In this document: in pieces, positions 34,701-42,491 of the stretch
Position numbering within the stretch: the stretch's first letter is position 1
Layout of the letters: each line of letters starts with the position of its first letter
Assembly (NCBI GenBank): GCA_002722245.1
Contig: PBLA01000005.1
Span: 38,833-85,256 of the forward strand
Direction: 5' to 3'
From: Flavobacteriales bacterium
GTDB lineage: Bacteria > Bacteroidota > Bacteroidia > Flavobacteriales_C > GCA-002722245
DNA: 46,424 bases
Position numbers and translations under genes: made by a program
Notes under the pieces: generated by a model
What the model was told of the DNA's origin: nothing
What the model saw: the letters and a program-made list of their open reading frames with translations, nothing else
Database searches by the model: none

Positions 34701-34983
34701 AATTTCAGAATTCATTGACGTATTTGCTCCAAATATTATAACACCGAATAACGATGCTTTAAATGATTGTTTTGAAATACGTGTTCCTGCTGAGTTTGAA
34801 AATTGCACCCATTATTCTATTTTTAATCGATGGGGAATGAAGGTTTTTGACTCAGATCTTTTTGATGGTCAGTTTTGTGGTGTAAGTGGATATAATAATC
34901 AAGCAGTTTCAGAGGGTACCTATTATTATGTAATGGAAGTCGGCGACTACATTTTGAATGGGTTTATTCAAGTTATTCGATAG
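31726..34983 (+). CDS. Large T9SS cargo with PKD/Ig-like modules and type B sorting domain
   Basis: A 1085-residue surface protein. Signal peptide 1-16 (LLAQ). Residues about 18-365 resemble the propeller-like N-terminal region common in PorP-linked cargo (WRFGYGAGIDFNSG, LFYTDGETIW, GSLQLAPDNKIYVA). A PKD domain (VLWDFDDPSSGV, TPGTYTVKVTV) is near 385-455. Several Cys-containing Ig-like modules follow (DTAVCEDQPITLRISGG, DTLICEGGKAFLWASGA). A second PKD domain has YNWQFGDGNTSTEQSP. Residues about 998-1085 are the type B sorting domain (FAPNIITPNNDALNDCFEI, FNRWGMKVFDS, GTYYYVMEV). It follows porP by 99 bp and is its likely partner. Confidence 0.9.
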   Translation: MTKVLIFLMLSFSLLAQQEYNQWRFGYGAGIDFNSGSPIPVSGSSIFSQESAASVADCFGNLLFYTDGETIWSNNDGVMEGGTGLNGLPGRYPSTQGSLIVKRPQSSSIYYVFTASDIYGLNYSVVNMAANNGLGRVIQKNVKVSSGLTHKLAVTYHENEIDIWVLTHYENSSKYEAFLVTQTGVSSTSVVSETGPSHTSAHGEMKVNRQGTKVAAVVQDQDLVTLADFDNATGEISNAIGILDVVGKPHGCEFSATGNKMYVTGWGAFKGGVYQFTVGSSNSNTLTIGRTNISGSFKPLGSLQLAPDNKIYVAHDPDLDLPGNRFLGIIHNPENDGDLASFQREGLNLGTGFSSWQLPNVTLTSNEIYEDKSILSSNYCVNEETAFSLSNTSGVVDVLWDFDDPSSGVDNYSNNQEAFHQYSTPGTYTVKVTVTTTCEVKDYFETIVINDGPESNLGLQNICANTDYLIGGETEFGVTYSWMPDVGLNNNTLANPRFNSSGLTQDTFNIIYTATTLGGCVTVDTLSLYVLPQEGAVEDQTLCPGFGVTLGVDSGVVNALWDGVNISDNQSLSPFVSPTVTSVYTASLTDTNGCLSFDTVLVFVSPIVPLDAGESSSICYGDSIVIGNNISPDSTLFQWSPELNVEFASEGETNAFPEVSSWFYLTATNDTCSSTDSVFIPVHDLPEVRLNPKDSVLCQKEEIEIKAGGALIYSWESTAEVTENTGFISAIADSSFIVIVEGIDSNNCVSVDTSSIGVLPLPQPVLTNDTAVCEDQPITLRISGGVSYRWLNGSIAGLTDSVITFVSLDENQTFFVEVTGENGCNTLDTVVVMVDSLPKIIMMSDTLICEGGKAFLWASGAEDYSWSPSNYLNETTGDYLVAVPEDSITYKVVGTDGNGCIDSAEASIQLNINPTVGFTYDYTSTCAGFEVQFSDSSLNAESYNWQFGDGNTSTEQSPFYVYKFGSNLITSLIVGNNDLCFDTLSVPFYWQKISEFIDVFAPNIITPNNDALNDCFEIRVPAEFENCTHYSIFNRWGMKVFDSDLFDGQFCGVSGYNNQAVSEGTYYYVMEVGDYILNGFIQVIR

Positions 34984-35032
34984 TTCGAAACTTTAAGGTG
35001 GATTGATAAAACTTTTTGATGTATGTTAAGCA

Positions 35033-35725
35033 TTAAATATCCTTCAAGTCTCTCAGGTTTTTTTCCATCGCATCTATCGAGATTTCTTTATATTTTTTTG
35101 GAACAAAAAACTCAGAATCAGCAATTTCTGTTTGTTTAACTTCAACAGCTGTGAAATGCATGATGACATTAAATCGTTCGATTCTATATTCCATTAAAAC
35201 ACCAGGAATATTTTTAAAAGGGGTACACCAGTTTGGGTCTTTGATTTCAATTTCTTTTGTATACCACAAATCATAGGTGTATGGGGTTTCAGGGCTTTCA
35301 ACACTAACTTCAGCCTTATGACATAAATAGCCCGCTATCGACTTGGTGTCAGGGAGCAATTTAATTTCATGTGCCGGTATATCGGCAATTAAGTCATCAA
35401 CTTGCTGAATTCCTCGATGGGAAACGTTTCTATTTCGCATGAATTTAAGCATCTCATGCAAGTGTTTGTCTTCGGTATTGGTGATGTATCCAATCTTAAT
35501 CATGCCCAAACCAAAAGTTAATTCAGTATTGATGTTATTGTTTTTAAACTGCATTTCCATTTCCGACGGCATGAGTTTTTCCATCCATCTGTCTTCAATT
35601 GGACGCGGGTATGAAATATCGTATGTAATAATACCTTCGTCAATACTGCCAGCACTTTCTTTACAGGAGTTTCCGAGTATTAGAGGTAAACTAAGAATTA
35701 TTATTACACGCGTTAAATATTTCAC
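35033..35725 (-). CDS. Exported GLPGLI-like protein, possible lipoprotein
   Basis: A 230-residue protein starting at GTG. The N-terminus is a signal peptide (RVIIILSLPLILGNSC) ending in Cys at a weak lipobox. The body, with GIITYDISYP, then SIAGYLCHKAEV, YDLWYTKEIEI, GVLMEYRI and SEFFVPKKYKEIS, resembles GLPGLI/DUF4412 periplasmic proteins of Bacteroidota, whose role is unknown. It stands alone, convergent with the cargo gene. No terminator is visible in the 49-bp gap. Confidence 0.65.
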   Translation of the reverse strand: MKYLTRVIIILSLPLILGNSCKESAGSIDEGIITYDISYPRPIEDRWMEKLMPSEMEMQFKNNNINTELTFGLGMIKIGYITNTEDKHLHEMLKFMRNRNVSHRGIQQVDDLIADIPAHEIKLLPDTKSIAGYLCHKAEVSVESPETPYTYDLWYTKEIEIKDPNWCTPFKNIPGVLMEYRIERFNVIMHFTAVEVKQTEIADSEFFVPKKYKEISIDAMEKNLRDLKDI

Positions 35726-35938
35726 TCTACAGTTAAAAATAAGGGTGTTTTTTGTTTCTTAAGTCCTTTATAAAGACCTCTTTTGAGGATAAATACAGCA
35801 CTTTAAGAGAACAATCGCTTAAATTAAGGGAACTTTTTCAATAATCATAATTGAAAACAGCTAAGTTTTTAACGTTACCATAAAATCTGACATTTCTTTA
35901 AATGTGATTAACAAAACACGTCGCATTTTTAATTTGAT

Positions 35939-35946
35939 TATTTTTG
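35939..35946 (+). promoter_or_regulatory. ygiQ -7 element (TATTTTTG) abutting the start codon
   Basis: TATTTTTG ends 4 bp before the ATG at 35951. With the rnpB spacing the transcript would start at 35950. No -33 TTG is seen. Confidence 0.45.
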
Positions 35947-35950
35947 TTAA

Positions 35951-37858
35951 ATGCAACCGGTTCAAGAATTAAGACCCATTACTGATTGGTTACCAACTAC
36001 CCTTAAAGAGGTTCGGAAAAGAGGGTGGGAAGAGTTAGATGTTATTCTGTTTTCGGGTGACGCATATGTTGATCACCCATCTTTTGGTTGTGCAGTTATT
36101 GGAAGAATCATCGAATCTGAAGGATTAAAAGTGGCTATTGTTCCGCAACCCAATTGGAAAGATTCAAGAGATTTCACAAAATTAGGTAGACCTCGTTTGT
36201 TTTTTGGAGTTACAGGAGGGTGTATGGATCCTATGGTGAATCATTACACTGCTTCAAAAAGAAGACGATCAACTGATGCTTACACGCCTGGAGGACAATC
36301 CGGTTTCAGGCCAGACTATGCGACATCTGTGTATACACAAAAGCTAAAGGAATTATACCCTGATGTACCTGTTTTAATAGGAGGGATTGAGGCATCGTTA
36401 AGAAGGGTAACACATTATGATTATTGGAAAGATGAACTGATGCCATCTATTCTTAAAACCTCTGGAGCGGATATGCTTGTTTATGGTATGGGAGAACAAC
36501 CACTCAGAGAGGTACTAACTCTCCTTTCCAAGGGAGTGCCTTTTAATCGATTAGATACGATTAAGCAAACAGCGATATTAAAACAGGGAAAAATCCCTAA
36601 GGTGAAATCATGGGAGGATGTTGAAATTGGTTCGCATGACTCGTGCTTGGATGATAAATTAATTTATGCCAGAAACTTTAAAACAATTGAACAAGAATCC
36701 AATAAAACCTATGCAAGAAGAATATTGCAAAAAATTGGGGCTGATACCCTGGTTATTAATCCTCCATTTCCAACCATGAGTGAAGATCAAATGGATGCTT
36801 CATTTGATATGCCTTACACCAGGATGCCTCATCCTAAGTATAAAAAAAGAGGAGTGATTCCCGCTTATGAAATGATTCGTCATTCTGTGAATATGCATCG
36901 AGGTTGTTTTGGTGGATGTAGTTTTTGTACTATTTCTGCTCATCAAGGGAAGTTTATTGCAAGCCGATCAGAGGAGTCGATTTTAAAAGAGGTAGATCAG
37001 GTTACAAAGATGCCTGATTTTAAAGGATATATTTCTGATTTAGGAGGTCCGTCAGCAAATATGTATAAATTGAAGGGTATTGACCAATCCATTTGTGATC
37101 AATGCGTAAGCCCTTCTTGTATTCACCCCGTAATATGTTCCAATTTGGACACCAATCATCAAGCAATGATTGACTTATTAAAGAAGGTGGATGAACACCC
37201 TGAAATTAAAAAAGCGTTCATAGGAAGTGGTATTAGGTATGATTTACTGACGAAGTCCTACAATAAAAATGGAGATGAATCTATGGATGAATACCTAGAG
37301 CAAGTTGTTACACGACATATCTCCGGAAGACTTAAGGTAGCGCCTGAGCATACCGCAGACGAAACGCTGAAAATCATGCGAAAACCTTCTTTTAGGCATT
37401 TCAAAGAATTTAAAAAGAAATATGACGAGATTAATCGTAAACATGATTTAAATCAGCCATTAATACCTTACTTCATTAGTTCTCATCCAGGAACAGGTCA
37501 AGAAGATATGGCTGAACTCGCAGCAGAAACAAAAGATTTAGGGTTTAAGTTAGAGCAAGTGCAAGATTTCACGCCTACACCAATGACTGTTGCAACAGTT
37601 ATTTATTATTCTGGCTACCATCCATATACCTTACAAAAAATGGAAACAGCTATTCATGCTGATGAGAAAAAAGACCAAAATATTTTCTTTTTCTGGCATA
37701 AACGTGAAAATCATTTTAAGATTAGCAAACAGCTCAAAGAAATAAATCGACCTGATTTAGAGAAAAGATTGCTTGGAGTAAAAAATGAACAAAACACTCA
37801 GCAAAAAGAGATTCCTGAGTGGCTGAAAAATAGACGAAAGAAAAAGAAAAGACGGTGA
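35951..37858 (+). CDS. ygiQ: YgiQ family radical SAM protein
   Basis: A 635-residue radical SAM protein of the UPF0313/YgiQ family. The N-terminal region opens RPITDWLPTTLKEVRKRGWE and contains VLIGGIEASLRR. The 4Fe-4S/SAM motif is CFGGCSFC (Cys about 318, 322, 325), followed by the radical SAM barrel with EHTADETLKIMRKPS and FISSHPGTG. The C-terminus has the family's QDFTPTPMT and a basic tail. The reaction is unknown in the family. It begins after a 225-bp gap from the divergent exported protein gene. Confidence 0.94.
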   Translation: MQPVQELRPITDWLPTTLKEVRKRGWEELDVILFSGDAYVDHPSFGCAVIGRIIESEGLKVAIVPQPNWKDSRDFTKLGRPRLFFGVTGGCMDPMVNHYTASKRRRSTDAYTPGGQSGFRPDYATSVYTQKLKELYPDVPVLIGGIEASLRRVTHYDYWKDELMPSILKTSGADMLVYGMGEQPLREVLTLLSKGVPFNRLDTIKQTAILKQGKIPKVKSWEDVEIGSHDSCLDDKLIYARNFKTIEQESNKTYARRILQKIGADTLVINPPFPTMSEDQMDASFDMPYTRMPHPKYKKRGVIPAYEMIRHSVNMHRGCFGGCSFCTISAHQGKFIASRSEESILKEVDQVTKMPDFKGYISDLGGPSANMYKLKGIDQSICDQCVSPSCIHPVICSNLDTNHQAMIDLLKKVDEHPEIKKAFIGSGIRYDLLTKSYNKNGDESMDEYLEQVVTRHISGRLKVAPEHTADETLKIMRKPSFRHFKEFKKKYDEINRKHDLNQPLIPYFISSHPGTGQEDMAELAAETKDLGFKLEQVQDFTPTPMTVATVIYYSGYHPYTLQKMETAIHADEKKDQNIFFFWHKRENHFKISKQLKEINRPDLEKRLLGVKNEQNTQQKEIPEWLKNRRKKKKRR

Positions 37859-37938
37859 TTATTTACGGATAATAAACGATTATTCTCCATTAATAATTTA
37901 GAATAATTTTAATCAGGTTGAAAAAGTAACTTGGTTTT

Positions 37939-38742
37939 ATGGATATTCTTTCGCATACATTCTCTGGCCTGGCAATTGGCGCAACAGCCCTTCATTTTTC
38001 AAAAAAAAAAGTAAGTTATAAAATGTTCTTGCTTTTCTCATGTGGTTTTGCTGCTTTCTTTCCTGACTTAGATGTGATTACTCAATGGAGCGGATTTGAT
38101 ACTACATTTGGAAATTGGTTTGATTTAAAGGAAAAGGGAAGCTTGATTTATCACCAAAAAAGATGGTTTTCTCATCATGCATTATTCCATTCTTTGCCAA
38201 TGGCCATCCTTTTTACAGGGATTTTATCCCTCTATTTTAGATTAAGGAGAAGAGTGTCCTGGAGAAGTGTATGGCGTGAAAATAAACTTTTCTTTGCAGC
38301 TGTATTTAGTGCTTATCTTGTCCATCTTTTTGAAGATATGCCAACGCCAACTTTTGTTTGGGGAGGTGTGGCTTTTTTATTTCCATCTGAACAATATTGG
38401 GGAGGTAAAGGGTATATTTGGTGGTGGAATAATTATGATTTGTTTTTAATAATCATTTCAATTTTTGTTTTGAATATTTCTCTTACAGGATTAACCCTAT
38501 TCCGAATTAGAAACGTGGTTACTCAATCAATCGCATCTATAATTCTTATTATTGGTGTAGGGTTATTTAATTATCAAATGCTACATCGTGGATATTCGTT
38601 TAATTATTCTGGAATGTCAGAACACCATCAAGTTTGGCAAATGAATGAAGCTAAATCGTTAGAGCTCCAAAAAGAAATTCTTGGTGATGAGCTTTATGAA
38701 ATTATGATTAAAATCGATCATTCAATCCCTTTTTGGTTTTAG
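37939..38742 (+). CDS. Membrane-bound metal-dependent hydrolase, YdjM/DUF457-like
   Basis: A 267-residue inner-membrane protein with about four hydrophobic segments. The N-terminal MDILSHTFSGLAIG, then FFPDLDVIT, then RWFSHHALFHSLPMA and HLFEDMPTP supply His/Asp residues in the pattern of YdjM-type membrane hydrolases. The substrate is unknown; this family has been linked to membrane and DNA-damage regulons in enterobacteria. It converges on the small membrane protein gene with 3 bp between. Confidence 0.8.
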   Translation: MDILSHTFSGLAIGATALHFSKKKVSYKMFLLFSCGFAAFFPDLDVITQWSGFDTTFGNWFDLKEKGSLIYHQKRWFSHHALFHSLPMAILFTGILSLYFRLRRRVSWRSVWRENKLFFAAVFSAYLVHLFEDMPTPTFVWGGVAFLFPSEQYWGGKGYIWWWNNYDLFLIIISIFVLNISLTGLTLFRIRNVVTQSIASIILIIGVGLFNYQMLHRGYSFNYSGMSEHHQVWQMNEAKSLELQKEILGDELYEIMIKIDHSIPFWF

Positions 38743-38745
38743 AAA

Positions 38746-38952
38746 TTATATTTCCTCCAATACAGAATTATCTTCTTTTGAACGTTTTCTTTTGTAATAA
38801 TTAATCACCCGGCTAATTATTCCAGTTACTGAAAACATTAATCCTAGAATAACGATTAAGGAACCTTTAGGCCATTTGGCCATTTTTAGAATCATTCCAA
38901 TTATAAAAAGAATTAGCCCTATAACTATAATTAATAAGCGAGTTTTTTTCAT
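38746..38952 (-). CDS. Small two-helix membrane protein, GldL-like N-terminal motif
   Basis: A 68-residue protein with two transmembrane helices (about 6-23 and 32-49) and a basic, then acidic, tail. The stretch GMILKMAKWPKGSLIVILGL fits the KxxxWPxG pattern seen between the two helices of GldL, the T9SS motor protein, but the rest of GldL is absent. Its ATG follows the trpS stop directly, so it is translated from the trpS transcript. Function unknown. Confidence 0.65.
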   Translation of the reverse strand: MKKTRLLIIVIGLILFIIGMILKMAKWPKGSLIVILGLMFSVTGIISRVINYYKRKRSKEDNSVLEEI

Positions 38953-39921
38953 TTAGTATCCAAGAACTTTTCGTACGCGATTTAATGTTTCCTCAGCAAT
39001 AATCCTTGCTTTTTTTGATCCAACTGCTAACTTTTGATCCAACAAATGTTTGTTATCCATATAATGATGATACATTTTTCGCTCATGCTGGAATCGATTG
39101 CAGATAAGTTCAAAAAGTTCTTGTTTTGCATGACCATAACCGTAGTTCCCTTCTTTGTACTTTTTTGCTAAATGTTCAGATTGCTCAGGGGTTGCTAAAA
39201 GTTCATAGAGTTTAAAAACTGTACATGTTTCTGGATGTTTTGGCTCCTCAAGACCTAACTCATCCGTTTTGATTTTCATGATATTTTTTCTTAGCGCTTT
39301 ATCATCAAGAAAAATATTGATTGTATTTCCATAGGACTTGCTCATCTTTTGGCCATCAATCCCTGGAACATACATTGTTTTTTCATTTAAGCTTATTTCT
39401 GGCTCAATAAGTAAAGGTCCATAGTGATTATTAAACCTATTTGCTAAATCACGAGTGAATTCTAAATGCTGTTTTTGATCCTTACCTACAGGCACAATTT
39501 CTGCATCATACAATAGAATGTCTGCAGCCATGAGCACAGGATAGTTGAACAACCCGGCATTAACTTCTGATGTTCGATCAGCTTTGTCTTTAAATGAATG
39601 TGCGAGTTGAAGTCTGCTATATGGCATAAAACAATTTAAATACCAAAAAAGTTCGGAAACTTCAGCAACATCACTCTGACGATAAAAAATATTAGATTCT
39701 ATATCAATTCCAAATGCAAGCCAGGTGGCTGCTACTGAATAAGTATTTTCTCTAATTAATGCACCATCTTTTAGTGCCGTTAGTGAATGCATATCGGCTA
39801 TAAAGGCAAAAACTTCATTTTCCGTCGACTTACTCAATTCCACCATAGGGATGATAGCTCCCAATATATTTCCTAAATGTGGAACTCCTGTACTTTGAAT
39901 ACCTGTTAAAACTCTAGACAT
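38953..39921 (-). CDS. trpS: Tryptophanyl-tRNA synthetase
   Basis: A 322-residue class I synthetase that charges tRNA-Trp. Seen: the N-terminal TGIQSTGVPHLGNILGA (HIGH-type motif as HLGN), the substrate region DMHSLTAL, AADILLYDAEIVPVGKDQKQ, and the KMSKSYGNTI loop. Length is normal. A TAATTTTA element at 39943-39936 (minus) may be its promoter, with a leader of about 11 nt. The small membrane protein follows without a gap. Confidence 0.96.
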   Translation of the reverse strand: MSRVLTGIQSTGVPHLGNILGAIIPMVELSKSTENEVFAFIADMHSLTALKDGALIRENTYSVAATWLAFGIDIESNIFYRQSDVAEVSELFWYLNCFMPYSRLQLAHSFKDKADRTSEVNAGLFNYPVLMAADILLYDAEIVPVGKDQKQHLEFTRDLANRFNNHYGPLLIEPEISLNEKTMYVPGIDGQKMSKSYGNTINIFLDDKALRKNIMKIKTDELGLEEPKHPETCTVFKLYELLATPEQSEHLAKKYKEGNYGYGHAKQELFELICNRFQHERKMYHHYMDNKHLLDQKLAVGSKKARIIAEETLNRVRKVLGY

Positions 39922-40116
39922 ACGATTATTTTGTGTAAAATTAGTGTATTCTTTCTGATTGGCCTTAAAAACTTAAAAATGCAACTAATCCTTTAAATGA
40001 GTTATTTAGTCGATTATTTATGCTGTTTATAATGGTTGGTAAACCTTTAATGAGATTCTGCTCGTTGTTAAGATATAAAGATTATTAAGGTAGTTTTTTC
40101 ATAGTCAAAGGTAGTT

Positions 40117-40149
40117 AAAAAGCTCTGGTTCTAGCAGGGCTTTTTTTTT
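40117..40149 (+). terminator. Terminator-like hairpin upstream of plsC
   Basis: AAAAAGCTCTG (40117-40127) pairs with CAGGGCTTTTT (40135-40145) through one wobble pair, followed by four more T. No gene ends before it on the plus strand, since trpS points the other way. It may end a short RNA or be a transcription attenuator in the plsC leader. Confidence 0.6.
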
Positions 40150-40166
40150 GTGCTTACATTAGTGGG

Positions 40167-40934
40167 ATGAAATGGGTTTTGTTTTTCCCGAGAATCATTT
40201 GGAAATTATGGCTTTTGTGTTTTATGATCATATCGACAATAGTCTATTTCCCTGTCGTTTATTTTATGATAGTTGTTTTAAAGAATTATTCGCTTACATT
40301 TAAAACGATTTATAAAATATGGTCATGGAGTATCTGTATTGCAGTTGGTATTGTTCCAAGAATTAAGAATAAAAACTTTCTACCTAAGGATTCTAACTTT
40401 GTTATAATATCTAATCATTCATCACAATTAGATATCGTTGTTCCTTACACTAGATTGAATAGTTATTTTGCTTTCCTTGCTAAAGAAGAACTGAAAAATG
40501 CGCCTTTATTTCGAACTAATTTTAGAGGAATGAATATTACCGTGAATCGGAAAGATATGATAAGTGGTGCTGGAGCTTTGAAGGAATGTGCACAGAAACT
40601 GGATGAAGGTGCAAACCTTTTGATTTTTCCTGAAGGTACAAGAAGTAGGACTGCGCCCATAATGAAGCCGTTTAAAGCAGGACCTTTTAAATTAGCCGTT
40701 GAGAATCAGGTTCCAATTGTTCCGCTTGTCTTTTTAGATAATTACAAACGTTTGCAAGGAGGAAATATGTGGTTTGGTAAGTGCGGACCAGGACAATCAA
40801 GAATGGTTGTGTTAAAACCAATTCCCACCAAAGGTCTTGAAAAAAAGGATATTTCACAGCTCATGCATGATGCGCATCAATCTATGGAGTCATTCTTACG
40901 TTCAAACATCAAAGACTACCCTAAAAAAGGTTGA
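40167..40934 (+). CDS. plsC: 1-acyl-sn-glycerol-3-phosphate acyltransferase
   Basis: A 255-residue membrane acyltransferase that makes phosphatidic acid from lysophosphatidic acid. One or two hydrophobic helices at the N-terminus (about 10-45) precede the catalytic NHSSQLD (HX4D) near residue 90, the substrate motif RGMNITVNRKD, and FPEGTRSR near 157, then VPIVPLVF. It lies just after an orphan terminator-like hairpin and before sucD, which has its own promoter-like element. Confidence 0.9.
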   Translation: MKWVLFFPRIIWKLWLLCFMIISTIVYFPVVYFMIVVLKNYSLTFKTIYKIWSWSICIAVGIVPRIKNKNFLPKDSNFVIISNHSSQLDIVVPYTRLNSYFAFLAKEELKNAPLFRTNFRGMNITVNRKDMISGAGALKECAQKLDEGANLLIFPEGTRSRTAPIMKPFKAGPFKLAVENQVPIVPLVFLDNYKRLQGGNMWFGKCGPGQSRMVVLKPIPTKGLEKKDISQLMHDAHQSMESFLRSNIKDYPKKG

Positions 40935-40964
40935 TTTTTTTTTCTTTACCTTAAAGAGAATCAA

Positions 40965-40972
40965 TATTTTTG
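40965..40972 (+). promoter_or_regulatory. sucD promoter -7 element (TATTTTTG)
   Basis: Matches TAnnTTTG and predicts a start near 40976, giving a leader of about 17 nt before the ATG at 40993. No well-spaced TTG lies at -33. Confidence 0.55.
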
Positions 40973-40992
40973 CTCGAACAAATTTAATTTAA

Positions 40993-41871
40993 ATGGCTGT
41001 TTTAGTAGATAATAATTCAAAAGTAATCGTTCAAGGTTTTACAGGAAGCGAAGGTACGTTCCACGCAAGTCAAATGATAGAGTATGGAACTAATGTGGTA
41101 GGAGGGGTTACACCAGGTAAAGGTGGTCAAACTCATTTAGAAAGACCCGTTTTTAATTCCGTTGCAGAAGCTGTACAAAAGGCAGAAGCAAACGTATCAA
41201 TCATTTTTGTACCGCCAGCTTTCGCGGCAGATGCAATTATGGAGGCAGCAGAAGCTGGGATAAAAGTAATTGTGGCAATTACTGAAGGTATTCCTGTAGC
41301 GGATATGACAAAAGTAAAAAAGTATATTGCAGATAAAGATTGCACATTAATAGGTCCTAATTGTCCTGGTGTTATTACAGCCGGTCAAGCTAAAGTAGGA
41401 ATTATGCCAGGATTTATCTTTAAAGAAGGTAAAGTTGGTATTGTATCCAAATCTGGTACATTAACATACGAGGCTGCTGATCAAATTTCCAAAGCTGGCT
41501 TAGGAATTACCACAGCAATTGGAATTGGTGGAGATCCTATTATTGGTACAACTACTAAAGACGCTGTTCAACTTCTCATGGCTGATCCTGAAACTGAAGG
41601 AATTGTTGTAATTGGAGAAATTGGAGGTAATTTAGAGGCTGAAGCTGCAGCGTGGATAAAAGAAAATGGCACAAAACCTGTTGTTGGCTTTATTGCTGGT
41701 GAAACTGCTCCTAAAGGAAGGACTATGGGGCATGCTGGAGCAATTGTTGGAGGAGAAGATGATACCGCTGAGGCTAAAAAGAGAATTATGAGAGAATGTG
41801 GAATCAAAGTTGTTGATTCTCCTGCTCATATTGGACAGGCTATGGCGGAATTGTTATCCGTGAATGCGTAA
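40993..41871 (+). CDS. sucD: Succinate-CoA ligase (ADP-forming) alpha subunit
   Basis: A 292-residue alpha subunit of succinyl-CoA synthetase, the TCA-cycle enzyme with substrate-level phosphorylation. Seen: the CoA-binding [20 protein letters not shown], then [32 protein letters not shown], and the phospho-histidine loop [10 protein letters not shown]. The beta subunit gene sucC is not next to it, so the two subunits are unlinked here, as in many Bacteroidota. A strong terminator follows. Confidence 0.97.
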   Translation: MAVLVDNNSKVIVQGFTGSEGTFHASQMIEYGTNVVGGVTPGKGGQTHLERPVFNSVAEAVQKAEANVSIIFVPPAFAADAIMEAAEAGIKVIVAITEGIPVADMTKVKKYIADKDCTLIGPNCPGVITAGQAKVGIMPGFIFKEGKVGIVSKSGTLTYEAADQISKAGLGITTAIGIGGDPIIGTTTKDAVQLLMADPETEGIVVIGEIGGNLEAEAAAWIKENGTKPVVGFIAGETAPKGRTMGHAGAIVGGEDDTAEAKKRIMRECGIKVVDSPAHIGQAMAELLSVNA

Positions 41872-41888
41872 AAAGCAAGGGATTTATA

Positions 41889-41926
41889 AATACTAAAAAA
41901 GCCGCTTTTGCGGCTTTTTTAGTATT
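41889..41926. terminator. Strong bidirectional-type terminator after sucD
   Basis: AATACTAAAAAAGCCGC (41889-41905) pairs perfectly with its complement (41910-41926) around TTTT. The GC-rich core with flanking A and T runs is a classic intrinsic terminator. Confidence 0.95.
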
Positions 41927-41948
41927 ATGACCTTATAAAGTCACACTT

Positions 41949-42419
41949 ATGGTACGTTATAGGTTTTTAACTGATGAAGAATTAAAGGCTTTAGATGAAG
42001 AATTTAAGCATTTTTTAATAGCTAATGGTCTTCACGCAGAAGAGTGGGAAGAACTAAATAAAAATGACCCCGATAAAGCGATTGAAATTGTGGGCTTATT
42101 TAGTGATTTAGTGTTAGATAAAGTTTATGATAAAACAGAATTTATTCTTTATCAAAATGCAAAAAGCTTGAAGGTCTTCAAATTTTTTAAAGAAAAGGCT
42201 ATTTTGATTGGTGTTGATTATCAGGGTAGAGATGACTTTCCATTGGAAGGAGTCATGGAATTTATTTCTAAAAATGCAGAAAAGATGTTGATCTATTCCT
42301 CTAGTAAATCATTTGATGAAGTTGAAAGAAATAAGGAAATTCATCATTTAATAAAATATGGTGCTTTTGCAACTGATGATAAAATATTTAACTTTCTTGC
42401 TGAAATTAAAAAAGTTTAA
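41949..42419 (+). CDS. DUF6495 family protein
   Basis: A 156-residue cytoplasmic protein, start YRFLTDEELKALDEEFKHFL with the WEELNKNDP segment, which I match to DUF6495, a Bacteroidota-specific family of unknown function. It is predicted to be mixed alpha/beta with conserved LFSDLVLDKVYDK. No signal peptide. It lies between the sucD terminator and a T9SS cargo gene. Only the family name is supported. Confidence 0.7.
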   Translation: MVRYRFLTDEELKALDEEFKHFLIANGLHAEEWEELNKNDPDKAIEIVGLFSDLVLDKVYDKTEFILYQNAKSLKVFKFFKEKAILIGVDYQGRDDFPLEGVMEFISKNAEKMLIYSSSKSFDEVERNKEIHHLIKYGAFATDDKIFNFLAEIKKV

Positions 42420-42491
42420 GGAAAACTACTCAGTTAAGTAGTCTTTTTAAAAAAAGTAACAAATCACAGTTAGTCAGTGTTTTAGTAATAC

